From the NCBI RefSeq assembly GCF_963576615.1, contig NC_088710.1:4940001-5004000 (forward strand): a stretch of DNA of 64,000 bases, given 5' to 3'. This stretch comes from Watersipora subatra (Eukaryota > Bryozoa > Gymnolaemata > Cheilostomatida > Watersiporidae). A program made the position numbers and the translations under genes. The notes under the pieces are model-generated. The model saw nothing but the letters and a program-made list of their open reading frames with translations, was not told the origin of the DNA and did not search any database. Of the stretch, positions 22,901 through 37,900 are shown piece by piece. Position 1 is the first letter of the stretch. Every line of letters starts with the position of its first letter.

Positions 22901-25900
22901 TAATAGACATCTATAGATGTTTAAACCACCTCTACTAGCTCCAGGACTCATTTTGATTTAGTTTGGTTTGTGAATAGCATTGTTGCTGGTGCTGTCTATA
23001 AAAGACATTTATACCGTTTCTAAATTAAACTTGTATATAGAAATTTGTATTATAGAACGGTGTTGTTAGTTTCACACAATAAAACTAGAGTAAGTTAATG
23101 TGTTGTTCATAACTGGGTTAGGAGAGTTTTACAAATACATAATAGTAGCTATTTCGTATTGACAAATTGATCACATGATTGGACGAAAAGTTTTAATGAG
23201 AAACTTCAGCGCTCATACAGTAAAGCTGATATACATTAGTGTTGGGCCGGTATTTGGTTATCCGCTCTTACCGACACCGAGGGATTCTCAGTATCCGAGG
23301 AAACCAATCATTTTCAGTGACAGCTAGTTATCCGCGGCCGGTTTGATATGATCGGTATTTATTCGTAAAAGCCTATCGGTAAATGGTTATCCGGATAGAT
23401 TTTTGTTGCGCGGGAAAATCTTCGATTGGTACTGGTTAATTGCAAAAACGCCTCTTTGACGAATATGCTAATCTCAGCGCGCATTGGCGAACGAATTCAA
23501 CGACCATTTTCACGCTTACCGTATCTACTATTATATTACGTTACACTGATAATGCCACCAGCCTTGAAGGTCTGGGAGTTCTTCTCCAAAGATGGGAGGG
23601 TGTATAAAGACTCTAACGACAACCTTGTGGCATGCTTGTTATGTGCCATTATCTATCTGTTCTCTATTATACATAACGTTTGTATCAATAACTATATTTT
23701 TAATAGAATAAACAATAAAAACATCTATCATGAAACTTATATTTCCATCTTTTTTTTCTTTGGCTTGCTAAAACAAGGAGTTTCCTTGCCGTTACAATAT
23801 ACCGCTGACTAAAGAATGTATTTTGCATAGGCTACTAAATGTTATTCCAAACTTTTGATTAGGTTTCTGGTTAGTTCTTTAGTTAAAATATTCAGTTCAG
23901 TCATTGAGTGAGTAAAAAGCTTATAGTTTCTGTCTGAAGTATTCCTCACAAGTAGGACATGGTCTCAATCAACCTCCAAGCATAGCTATGTGTTAAGAGT
24001 ATTTCTTGAGTCAGATTGCAGAAACGGGTGGATCCTATAATCATTGTACTCAAACAGGGTGGGTTGATGCCGTAACCTAGCTTTTTAGTAACAGAAGTTG
24101 GAGATATTTAGTCTAATTTAGAATGATAGAAATGAGTGTCTCAAAACGCATTTTTATTTAAGTTCAGCCTTCAAAATCTTCTCAGCCTTTGAATTTAAAA
24201 GCTCAAAAAAGCGCGATTTTATCACAGGCTAGCGTTGTTATCGCGCTTTTTTGAGCTCATTTTTCTTGGCGTTCAGCCCATTAAACAGTCTGTAACAAGC
24301 CACGAGCCATTTTAAACAGGTTATCTACCTTTCAAAAAATACTGAGATTATTTTCAGGCTGGATTTAGAGAATAGTGGGTTTTAAGACACCCATCGCTAT
24401 CGTTCTAAATCGGACTAAACATGCCCAACTTCCGTTTCTACAAAAGCTAGGACACGTCACATATCTATGGGCGGAGCTTGTTGTGCCGACCGTGTTATTT
24501 TTGAGACAGAAATAAAAACGCTGTAAAAAAGCCTTTATGAATTTGAAAGTTAGTAGACCAATCATTATTTTGAGTACAAAATGGGAATCAGCGTGTCTGA
24601 CTTACCTATCAACAACGATAAAATTGGTTGGTGACAGTTATAGTTTAAAGGTTAAACCATTAAACTTTAAACCATTTAAAGTTTAAACACACACTAAAAA
24701 CCATATACTGAACGACAGTACCGACAATACCGAACTTTCTTAGTTGGCAAAGGATACCGAAGATGGTAAATACCGAGGATACCGATACCAGGAAAACCGA
24801 TAAAAAAGTGCAAGGATATCCGATCCGGCACTAAATTAGACACCGACCCAACACTAATATACATAAAGGGTTAACAACTTCTAAACATAACCAACCCTAA
24901 CAGCATTCAACTAGTCTGTATGGTACTCAGTCTACTAAGATACACCACTTTTCTTCTGCATACATGTATGTATGTTGGTGACAAGCTTGTTTAGGTTCAG
25001 CTAGACTAGCAACAAGGCTGTGTAGTTGATATTCACGGTCTCTAGGATGACAGTGTTGCTTCCAGTGCAAATTCTACAATAGCAGAGAAAAGCCGTGACT
25101 ACACATACATCGATGCACGTCCATGCGCACGCAGCGATGAAATGTATCATTTGCATCGCCAATGGCTGTATGAGCCCTTTGTAAATGAACGGGTTGGCAT
25201 AAGCCGGTAAAAAAAATTGATAGGCCTATAATTGGTTAAAATTATTTATTACCACTGAAACTATATCTTATTCCATTTTATAAACTTTCAGCAAAGTTTT
25301 AGCAATGACAACCTTAGGATTCTACAGAAACATTATTTATGTGGAAAAGGGTATTTGTACTATTTGTAACAAAAGGTTGCAGAATGGCTGGACCTGCTCC
25401 CAAAAGAGTTCATGAAAATTCTTGAACCAACTAAATCTATTGAATACTGAACAATGTTAGCTGTTCGATTTATCGCTTGGTTACAACTTTTTCTTTCTGT
25501 AGCTGCTGACATCGTTAATATGCAGCGTTTTTCTCGTGAGCCAAAATATAACGATCTATTTGTAAACGTAACTCATCATTCAGTTGTAGTAATGTCTGTA
25601 GCCACAGACGATATATGCTGTGAGTCGGCTATGCACCTCGTTGGTTTGTGTAGCCTAGCTATAGCCCGGGGAAGTGTATATCTGATGCATAGTGCAGATA
25701 TTTGTAGCTAACAACGCACCACCTTCACAAACAGATTGACCAGTAAGAGTTGGCCTTAGTCAGGCAAAGCCCACGATGTCCTTGCCAGATTTTCTATTAC
25801 TATTATTTAAGTAGCATCAGAATATTTATTATCTAATTTATGGATCATCTACAATTTATGATAGCAGTTCCGTTTTTGCCGCCATTTGTATTGCTATAGT

Positions 25901-28900
25901 TTTGCTTGAGGAAAAACCCAAGGTTTTGCTTAAGGATTACCGTTGTAGCGAGTTGATTGTATTAAATTGGACAAAATTGGAGTAATAGAGATGCATCATT
26001 ATACAATTACCCTCATGTTGGGCTGACCCAGCGCTGCCTCTTAGCTGACCTACTATTATAACTGCCCTGAGTTGAGCACTGTTCAAGCATTTTTACTTGT
26101 TGACAACAGTTACTCTGAAGATTATTAGTGCGACACACGAGAGAGAAAATGATAGAGCTGATGTCATGTCAAATGGACAGAGACTCCTGTTGACATATAA
26201 AAGTGGATACCTAAAGTTTATAGAGCTAGTATATGCAATATATCTGATGAATATATATCTGACTCTATCAGAGCACCAGAACGGAGTACTATGGCTGGCA
26301 TTACTATGAACACACACCTGTTGCCTGCCATCACAAATGCGTCTATCAGCAGTATTCATAATTGATAACTAATAATTTGCATTTGGATGCTTACGGCAGC
26401 CAAAGTCTGCCTCATTGCATGTAATGAAATGCATATAAGTTGCTCATTCCTACATACTTGAGAAGATGATAAACATGACTGGCGAGAGTGGAACTGGTTA
26501 CACTGGCATTTCTTTCTAGGCTTTCAAATACTAGTAAAGGCCTGACAGCCAATGACACAAGTTGTAGAGATCATCAAAATATTGTAGATATGATGTTCTT
26601 TTTACTTCACAGCAAAACCTCAGTGACTTCGCTGTAAGAGGAATTTTACAGAAGTTCTTGCTTGTGGTTAGATTAAGCTATGAATTAAGGAAATGTGGAA
26701 AATAAAAAAGTTAATTCTCATGCAGTTCAAGCCATCTGGTGTGGCAAGTGCTGCTGGAAGAGAAATACAAGGTTTATAATAAAAGGCAAGAGCAGCGAAG
26801 CATATTGTGAGCACAGTGCAATATCTTTAACCAGTAAGGGACGTAAGCATCATGCCTCGTGCTGCCGTTAGACTTTATGCAAATCAATAATCACGATCAT
26901 ATGTGCAAGATAATTCTTTTTAACCCCAACCATGAAGAGATAGTCCGGGTTATAAACACAAACCACTTTGGTCGCACAATCAAACTTGTAAGCGAAAAAT
27001 TGGTAAAACAGCCAATCTTTTTGCCACTAGAAAAAAGATCATATGGCTTAGACATCGCATGAAAACCTGGCCCGTGGTAGCATGCCGGAGTTGGTGAAGG
27101 CACAAGTTACATTGGTAACATACTGGAGCTGGGGAAGAGACGGGTTACCATGTCATATTCCTGCTTCTGGCTCCAAGTATTTGAAAACCTCCACAAAGTG
27201 ATTTAAATCATGCTTAACGCTGGCTTCGCACACTAAGAAAGCATCGGCGACACACCAGCAACGTGTCGTCAAGGTGTCATGTCGAAACATGTTGGTCTAT
27301 GTTGAAAAAGATAAAACTGGTGCATCTGATACAGTTATTAATTATTATTTCAATGGCGTCGCTTTAAAGAAAAAACTGTAATGCTTTACATTTAGAAAAC
27401 GGATCTCGATAAGCCATAAGAATGGCTGTTGTCATGTTATACGGTGTTTCTGAAGAGTATTCTCATCGTTCATCAAAACGTTTCAAAGTTTTTAGGTCAG
27501 GTTGTAAACCACATTATGGAGGAATCTGAAGACAACCAATTGAATTTAGACCTTAGTGACTTCAGTCAGATTGTAGTTCTGATGATTGTGACGATCTATT
27601 TTCTCAGATACCCTCATTAAAGCCATGACAACCAGTACAGCAACAACGAAAGAATTACTTATTATTGATGTAATCGCACCATGTAACCGCATTGATGTAG
27701 CACCATTTTGTGGGTACTTTTCTATGGGTCACTTTCTATTATGGGTTCGTAAAAATCAAAGAATGTCAAAGTGGCAGTCAAGTAAAGACGGTGTTCAATT
27801 AAAGAGTCGTGCTGTATATGTCGACCCTTTGTCTATAGTGGCGTTTTATTAGAGGTGGTTGAAATAAGGGTGACATTCAAATAGAGGTTTTGCCGTATTT
27901 ATATATGACCAAAGATATTCTCACTTGTAACAGATACATGAACATTATTATTATAAACTGGATCTGTTTAGGAAACCTTTCAGATAGTTCTTTAAATCTG
28001 TTGAAACCCAGTTGGTCCTACAGTTTGATTCACGCCATTAACTTAAAGTATGTTTGTATTTGGCTTTGTAGGTTAGTGTCTACTTAGTAGCTAGTTACTA
28101 AGTAAAGGAGCTAAACGTTAACTTATTAAACGAAATGCAGATTTAGTAAAATTGATTGGAAAATAGAATCAACTAAATTTTGACTCACTGATTCAGACAA
28201 AAATAACTTCCTCTGTTAGCCTTTTATGAAATACCGCAACTCCCTGGCTTGAATCCTGGCATGTTTTTTACCAAATACCCGTGTTTGTTATTAGCTGTGG
28301 TTCTTATGAACTACGTTCGTTATCATGTTTTTACATAAAATCACCTTCAAATACTCTATTCCTTTGGGTTGAACAACTTGGCAAGTACATTCTAAGGAAT
28401 CCTACTGCTTTTATAGTTTTTTTATTTCAAACTTCCTTAAAATTTTCAAAAGACTGGCTCATCGAATCTCACTAATAATGTAAATGCGTGTGGTGAGTCT
28501 TCTATTCTTCTATTCCATTTACTGTTATCATATGATAAAATAATGTTTTAATGTATGGTTGTGTTTACACTTATCAATCCAGTAAATTACACCACTCTTA
28601 TGATTACCACTGCTATTACATGTTCCAGTGGCACCCAGATTAGTCAGGCATACGATGCTGAACAAAATACATGTTTGTAGTACGAGCTGTAATGGCCCTT
28701 GCAGTGAGTTCCTTTGAAATATTAGAAAAATGAAATTATGAAAAATTAGGAGATGGTAGTCCTGTGCGCCGTGGGAGATTGTCAGGTGTAATAACTATGT
28801 GCATAATTATTATTAGATGTGGGAAGGTGGTGGAGTCAGTAGTGAGCCTGGCTTGTAAACGGAATATCCGAGTTCAATTCCCGCAAAAGGCAATGTTTTC

Positions 28901-31900
28901 CTCCCTTAGTGTAGCTTTGGACGAACAGACACAGCTTTTGCATTATAGATTAGACTAGAGACCTGATGACTACTCACACTGACACTACAAACGATGCGAC
29001 ATTAGTACACAGTGCGTCAGTTGGACAAATAGATTGACCAATTAGAATTGGCCTCAGTCGTGTGAAGGCCAAGGCGTCCTTACTGGATTGTCCAATACCA
29101 TTCGATAGTGCTTGCAAACATTAATTTACATACATGAAAATTAGTCATTAATCGTAAATCAAGCCAGAATCAAATTCCAATAGCTGATGTGGAGTAAAAA
29201 CTAAATAAAAATCAAATGAAGTCCTAGTAGAGTAATGAAATGTTAGCAAAAACACTTTCTGCTGTGATGCAATGTTGCCATGGTGACCATTGTAATCGGT
29301 GCTACTATCGATCTTACAGCATAGGTTCAGGCATGGCCATTATGACTACAAAGATCTAGGTGTAACCGCGATAAAAGACACTTGTAGTGATTGTATTTGG
29401 AAAGGTTTTGTTCCCGATTTTCCCATTTATATTTTTTCAATTTATCCTGAAATTTAGTTTGCTTGAGTAAGTCCAGCCAATATCACATAGACATACTGTA
29501 ACATCACATAGACATACTGTAACATCACATAGACATACTGTAATATCACATAGACATACTGTAACATCACATAGACATACTGTAACATCACATAGACATA
29601 CTGTAATATCACATAGACATACTGTAACATCACATAGACATACTGTAACATCACATAGACATACTGTAATATCACATAGACATACTGTAACATCACGTAG
29701 ACATACTGTAACATCACATAGACATACTGTAACATCACATAGACATACTGTAATATCACATAGACATACTGTAACATCACATAGACATACTGTAACATTA
29801 CATAGACATACTGTAGCATCACATAGACATACTGTAACATCACATAGACATACTGTAACATCATATAGACATACTGTAACATCACATAGACATACTGTAG
29901 CATCACATAGACATACTGTAACATCACATAGACATACTGTAATATCACATAGACATACTGTAACATCACATAGACATACTGTAACATCACATCGATATAC
30001 TGTAACATAACATAGACATACTGTAACATCACATAGACATACTGTAGCATCACATAGACATACTGTAACATTACATAGACATACTGTAGCATCACATAGA
30101 CATACTGTAACATTACATAGACATACTGTAGCATCACATAGACATACTGTAACATCACATAGACGTACTGTAACAACACATAGACATACTGTAACATCAC
30201 ATAGACACACTGTAACATCACATAGACATACTGTAACATCACATGGACGCACTGTAACATCACATAGACATACTGTAACATCGCATAGACGCACTGTAAC
30301 ATCACATAGACATACTGTAACATCACATAGACATACTGTAACATCACATAGACATACTGTAACATCATATAGACATACTGTAACATCACATAGACATACT
30401 GTAGCATCACATAGACATACTGTAACATCACATAGACATACTGTAATATCACATAGACATACTGTAACATCACATAGACATACTGTAACATCACATCGAT
30501 ATACTGTAACATAACATAGACATACTGTAACATCACATAGACATACTGTAGCATCACATAGACATACTGTAACATTACATAGACATACTGTAGCATCACA
30601 TAGACATACTGTAACATTACATAGACATACTGTAGCATCACATAGACATACTGTAACATCACATAGACGTACTGTAACAACACATAGACATACTGTAACA
30701 TCACATAGACACACTGTAACATCACATAGACATACTGTAACATCACATGGACGCACTGTAACATCACATAGACATACTGTAACATCGCATAGACGCACTG
30801 TAACATCACATAGACATACTGTAACATCGCATAGACACTGTAGCCATGATATACTCAGGCAAATATGGCTGCAGCAGCTCAGGCTATAGTATTCTAGCTA
30901 CTCAATTAGTTTAACAGGCAAAGTTTTATTTTTAAATGCAATATTTGGAGATGGTATTGATGATGTCATCAATTCGGGTGTTATTTCAGACAAAATCAAG
31001 AACTACTTTGGAGTGCATATCGGTATGTACTTTGCCTTCCTTGGCCACTACACACTCGCGCTGACTGTTCCGGCCTTCCTCGGCGTGCTAATCTGGATGT
31101 ACTCGGGCATCAGTCAGGTATGAAAGTGCCTCTGCTTGCTTCTTCACTCTCAGTGAGCTTCTTCTACTCGCAGACCCATTAAAACTGTCCAGCCGACTCT
31201 CTGGCTTCTTTGAAGATTGTCTATGCTAGCTGTTTGTGCTGTCACTCACAATTTGCTGCTTCAAACGCAACTTACATGCTCACCAAGATTCGCAAATGAT
31301 GCCACGTAGCTGACTCATTGCTCACCATTTCTAAAGCAGCATTAGTTACAAATTATTGCCTGCTCACGGTTCTGGTATCATATGGTAAAAGCAAAAAAGT
31401 TTGTAATGTTATCCAATAATGTTAGCGAATTGAACTCTCAAAAAGCCTCCTTTTTGATTCTCTGTATGCATGTAGGAACAGGATGATATCAACTATGTGA
31501 TGTTTGCATTGGTAAATATTGTCTGGTCTACCATCTACATGGAGCTGTGGAAGAGGCGAGAAGCTGAACTTGCCTTCAAGTGGGGCACGCTCGATAAACA
31601 GGATGACTTGATTGCTGAGCCCAGACCACTCTATACGGTGACTACTCATTATAATACTGCCATAGACTATATTACTTTCTACACTAGCTATATTACTCTC
31701 AATACTAGCTATATTACTATTTACATTAGCTATATTACTTTTTGCACTGGCTATGCTCTCTATGCTAGCTACGTATATTACTATTTACACTGGCTATATT
31801 ACTTTCTACACTAGCTATATTTTTCTCTCCAGAGGCTATTTTAATTTCTCCATAGGCTATATTACTTTCCGCGGAGATGATATTAAGGTCTTTACACAGA

Positions 31901-34900
31901 CATAGATACATATAAGTGTAAGTGTAGACCTGGTGATGCATAGGTTTGTAGGTTAAGGTGGGGATAGAGATACGCTGCATAATTTGCTCTAACTTACGAT
32001 AAGGCTAAGTAGCACTGCTATAGTTTAATACTTTTAATGTTCATCCTCTTCACTTCTGCTTAGGAAGGTGCAAAGTATTGAGTATGTAACTGTTTTTTGT
32101 TGGAGTTAACTCCCCATGTAGAACTAAAGATGTAGATAAGTTGATAGGATGATAAATAGGGGTCTGACTGTACAGGGATGCTGATTGAGCTGTCATTACA
32201 GCTGCTAAAGTACCAAGAATTTACATAGTATGCAATATTCTGCCACTAGCATAATTTATTTTAGTATGTTTAAATTATTTTTCTTAATAGGTTCAAGTAA
32301 AATCAAAAAACATTAATATTTTGCTCTCTTTACAACTAAATAAGCTGAAATAAAATTATACTATATCAAGCGCTATCTTTCTTCAAATGAAGCCCAATTG
32401 CGCTCTACCACAAGTCTTGATATTTCTGAAGCTCTATGTCTAAAGTTCTCTTACAGACTATCCTGTATACCCAACCACCTACTTCATAGCTACGCCTGCA
32501 AACTAACATACATAAACAACTTGCCGGTTCTCTATATAGACCATCCTTATATCATAAGAATTCTTTTTTTAGTATTATAAAATTCCCAAAGTAGTATTTT
32601 ATTTATTTGTCTTTTCTTTCCACAGGACCTGATTTGCTTTTGTCAGCATTAGCCGAGAAAATAAAGTTAACAAAAAGTCAGATGTGTTTAGATGAAAACT
32701 AGTTATCCTTTATCAAGAGTTATCATCTCTTTAGATGTATATGTACAATCAAGTTTTATTAGGAGATATCATCTCTTTAGATGTATATGTACAATCAAGT
32801 TTTATTAGGAGATATCATCTCTTTAGATGTATATGTACAATCAAGTTTTATTAGGAGATATCATCTCTTTAGATGTATATGTACAATCAAGTTTTATAAG
32901 GAGTTATCATCTCTGTAGGTGTATGCAAAGAACCAAATTTTATCAGGAGTTATCTTTTCATAAAATTGAACCTGTAGCCATTACCTTGATTTGATTGAAA
33001 GTTTGGTAACCTTGTCTTTTAATGACTCACCTACATCTGCTAACACTAAAATGCATGTTGGGAGTAGTTTGGTTGGTTATTTTTAATTGGTTTAGTTTTT
33101 GAACTATTTACAAAACCAGAAAAAATATTTTTTTCACTTTTGGTAATATTTGCTCCAATCTATTCGGGCTATAATATTTGTATTTACAATTATTAATAGT
33201 ACACAATATGAAGACTTTTTATTTCAAACTTTGCATTAACAATTGAAAGTATTTTATGCCCATGAAAAGGTATGCCTTTATTATCTGCCGTGGTCCGTCA
33301 AATTGTAATCTACAACATTCTGAAGTTTTGACTGGCCAAACAATCCCAAATTCTATCTATTGCTCAAATTTTAGAGATGAATAAAGATGTTTCTCCTTTA
33401 ACAGTAGCAGTAGATGTGTTTAAAAGAAATGACTAAGCATCTCATTGATGTTAGGAGTTTATGGCTATCATCGAACACATACCTTAGAATCTATAGGTTC
33501 TTTTGTTATAACAATTTCTGTAAAGGAATGTATTTAAGGTGCATTTACATTGTAGGGAGAGCTGAGAACGAGCCCCGTAACTGGCAGACTCGAGCCTTAT
33601 TACTCTAAAGCTAAAAGGAATCTGTTCTTTTACACAGTCAGTCTGCCTGTCATGCTGCTGTGCTACTCTGTCGTAGTCCTCATCTGCTTCAATTTTTTCA
33701 CCTTCTATGATATGATCAAAGCGAGAATCGATGCCGGAGAGTTGCCTTTCCTTTTCAAATTTGTACCAAGCATCTGTCTGGCTGTGTCAGTCAATATTAT
33801 GGACAAAATCTATGGTGCGATAGCAATCTGGCTCAACAACAAGGGTTAGTAAACTACTAGCTCAGAAAGTTCTTTATTGTCGTGTTTGACCCCTGAAGTG
33901 GGGACATCTACACAGCTAAATATACCTGCATTTTTATAGGAGTCTTTTCAAAATTTGTCAACTTAAGTAGCCAAAGTTTTATAGTTGCTTGCAATTTAGA
34001 GGAGTTTAGATAATAACTATAAATTTGTAAAAGTGGAATTGTTTGCACTTCCATGGAATATATGTTTACAATGTTTATGCTCGTGATATCTGATTTCCTC
34101 TCAATTGCATCTTGCCATTTTCTACCTACTGCTAGGGTAAGTACCAACCAAAGCCAGTTGAACCTAACCTACAAAATACCAATCAAACCTTTAAAATATA
34201 ACATAGTTTGAGATTGACTCTGCGTTATAAAGAAATATTTCGAGAAAATCTTTCAAGCAAATTTTTTTGCAGTTGCAATTTTTTCTTCTGAACAAACGTC
34301 CCAAAGTTACAATATTTCTTTTTACTTTTGATTCAAAGTAACAAGTTGTTCTTTGTTCTTGTTGTAATTGTTCCAATGTAACAATATTTTTGTTACTTTG
34401 GAACAACCAGATACAATAGACAATGACTGATGTTCAATGTTTTCCCGGGAGATTGTTAGTATATAAAAGACAACACAGGGTAGCTCACGGATGTGGATAT
34501 GGTACTTGTGTAATTAGCAAATGGAAGAGAGATGGCAAGTTAATTTGTCGTAGTAATTTTTAGTAGCCTATGTATACATAGCTATTGTGATGTTGGGTGG
34601 CGGTTAGGAAGCTCATACTAGTTGTAATACACGCGTGTCACTGATAATCACGGTGTAAGGTTTGTTATTGACAGAGAACTACAGGAATGAAGAGGAGTAT
34701 AAGAATCAGCTGATAGTCAAATTAATGGTCGTGAGTAACTCCTTTCTTCACTTCCTGTCTGCAATTCTCACCCTTACTACTGTTAAAATCACTGTTTACG
34801 CTAATGATAGTGCCTTGGCTATTTGCGTATTTAGACATTGCATTAGCATGGTAAGTTGGTGGTGAGTTGGAATTTACAACTGAGTAGCTGATAGTATAAC

Positions 34901-37900
34901 AAGCTTATAACTGACAAGTTATATATCTACTACATGTAGTTTACTAGTCCAATATGATCAAATGCAACCATTGAGTGCAGAGCTGTAACTTCCGGTAAAC
35001 CATTGAAGAATGGAGTGTGTCGGCCATAGACCTATTAACTATAAGCATAGTTAATAGGTCTATGATGTGGCCTGTGTGTCTATATCAACCTTTCCATGCC
35101 AACTTTTTCATTGAAATAACAGACTCACCATGCAACCATACAGTCTCCTGATAGTGTACCATAGTGAAACATATCTTGTTCAAATATGGATGAGCAAGCC
35201 AGACAACCTAAATAACTGTTTATTCTACGGATATAAATGGGGAGATATCCCAAATTTGATGAATTTGCAGTAACGTTAAGTCGGAGAATTATTCACCCTG
35301 AAGTACTTGGTTTGACATTTTTGGAATTCCATAAAATATTTACTGTTAACAAGTTGAATATGATCACATATAACCACTCAGCGTATTGCTGTAACTTTGA
35401 GTGAGAGAGAACTCCGTTGCATTGATAGCAAAATGTCTTTGGTTGACAATAAACAAAATCAAACAGACTAGTAACTATTTGGCAGCATTTAACTCTCATG
35501 GGTAGTTTTGTTAATCCAACCAGCCTGTGCTGTCTTCTATTTTATTAATTTTCCAATGCTTTTTGTTTAAACCAATAATGTAATTATAGTTTTTTGAAGT
35601 GCATTAATATTCATAGTGCTGTAGTTGGTACTTCCAGCATCTCAAGGATTAGGGAGCACTTGACTACGAGTATCAGTCTCTAGATACCAGTTGTATCGCT
35701 CAGCATTACCTCTCACAGTATTTCTGCAAAGTAAATAATACTATATAAATGGTGTCCTTGATCATACTAGCCACTAGGATTGTTCTCACACCACCTGCCC
35801 TGCCTGTCATATTGTTCCCAAGATTTTCTTCTAGGGTAGAGTTATTGTTACAGTTTCAGTCAGTGAATTCGTTCCTGTCACTCTTCTACACAGCCTTCTA
35901 CATACAAGACTTTGAACGACTGAGGCATGTAAGTGATTACAGTATCTAATTTGATAGATTTATGAATGCGAGTGTTGTAGACAGGCTTGGTGAGTTTTTA
36001 ACAGGTTATAGAACATTGAACAAGGAGGTTGTACATGTAGTCTGAGTGACAGAGGAAATAGTCATTTTGTGTCTCGCCTGTTAGTTAACTTTTCTAACTA
36101 ACGCTACAGACATGATTAGCTATTTTAACAGCATAATAAATATTTATGGAATATGAAGAATAAATTTTTAATAGTAGCTCTTGTAATCTGAGTGTAAGTG
36201 ATATTTTAATGTAGTATGGTATTATTTATATAAATTAATAATAATATAACTATTATTAATACTATTATATATATCATATTTATAAATAATCTAATAACTG
36301 TTATTTAGATAATAAATGGTAAATTAAAATTGAATAAACAATTAATATACATACATATATTAAAAATAAATAGTTAATACTTGTTAGACATTATCAAATA
36401 TTTAATTCAATATAAAAATCAAATTACATAATTATTTGTAATCACCATTACGTACTCTACTATATAAACGGCAATCATTGTGTGTGTGTCCACCTTATAG
36501 AGAGGTCTTTCATTTTTTCGTCGTACGAATTTCGGTCGTGCGAACTGAATTGATATGAGTAGTAAATAAAGTATAGAGCGGTCTTTCTTTTTTCCATTCG
36601 GTTGTACGAAGCCAATGGAATTAATATGAGTAGTAAATCTCGTACTTTCAGACTATTAACTGCTACTTTTTTCTGATGATTTGAGCCAAGCGGGTTATAT
36701 AGAGATGTGGCGATTCTGTGGTTTTTCTTTCACCGCTAGGGCGCATTATCCGAAATCTCTGGTTAGCGCGCTTCTTTACAGTGCCCAACGTCACTGTTCC
36801 ATTTTAAACAGCAAAGTTGCTGCCATTTTAAAAAGCACCATCCTGAGTTCTGCGGCCTACACAAAGGTGCCTATGTATAGGCACATTTGTGTAGGCCGCA
36901 GAACTGAGTAAATATTAATTACATGTAAATTACTACTCATTAATTTATTTTATTTAATGAGTAGTACATTTGTATAGCTGTAACCTGTATACAGATTACA
37001 GCTATACAAATGTACTACTCATTAAATAAAATAAATTAATGAGTAGTAATTTACATGTAATTAATATTTACTGCCAACGTGTACCTAGAAGGTCATGTGA
37101 ACGTTTGTCTCTTGGGGCCACTGGATAAAACGCTGTTCTCATGTACTAAATTTATACATCAAAAAGGTGAGTAGTTCTCATTCAATGTTGTATTGTCTAT
37201 GAATTGCCACACCTCCACTACATAACCCTTTCACTTGCGTCCATGTACAAATTTAGCTATCAGCCTACTGCCGGCCGTTTTGCCGATATTGCTTCATGAT
37301 ATGTATGCAATATTTTTTTCAATTTCAAACTCCATCTAGAACGTTTGTTTTGGTTATATATTTCATTTTGCCAACATGTTAACAAACAGTGCTATGCAAA
37401 AAATTCATTGTTTCTATACTTTGTGCATTGATAAAGCGATGTGAAGCTCCGAAGCTAAAATGATCCTCTACAATGTTCCTTATTCTTACAAAACCATTAC
37501 TTTCACCACCATCAGAGTCAGTGCTGCTATTGCTATTTTAATTATCTGTGTAATCACAAAGTTCTGAATCGGCTATAATGTCATCAACATAAGTAGTTAT
37601 TTGTTTTCTAACTCGGAGGCGTTTAAAGCACATGAATTACATAATTTTTTTATTGTATATTTCAATACATCAGAGTCTTGGCTTTCGACTGAGCTAATGT
37701 TTGCCATGGTGAGACAGACATTGGTTGGTATTTATAGGATTTCCCCAGAGCTCTATCGCGAAAAAGTTTACTGGCATAGTCTCGAAAATTGTGACGTCAC
37801 AATTCTCATATTCGTTGTTGTGTGCTCTTACCGCTTATTTATCAACTATGATAATGACGCTAGTGGCAGGCGAAGGTAGGACAACTCCAGAGAACGAATG

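Larger units (their letters stand above)
24865..29479. other. ANO8-like intron, no exon recognised
   Basis: AT-rich intron sequence. Apart from the two SINE-related segments annotated separately, no repeat family, RNA gene or exon could be supported. The short frames of 60-90 codons show no recognisable motifs. Confidence 0.5.

Noticed and set aside
29437..30827. Minus-strand frames of 453 and 457 codons
   Set aside because: Pure periodic translation of the 21-bp minisatellite, with two frames open at once and no flanking coding signal.
36455..36904. Helitron, based on a TCTACTATATAAAC start and terminal hairpin
   Set aside because: No clear CTRR end at the right distance after the hairpin and no A-T insertion site. 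Evidence is too weak for a feature.
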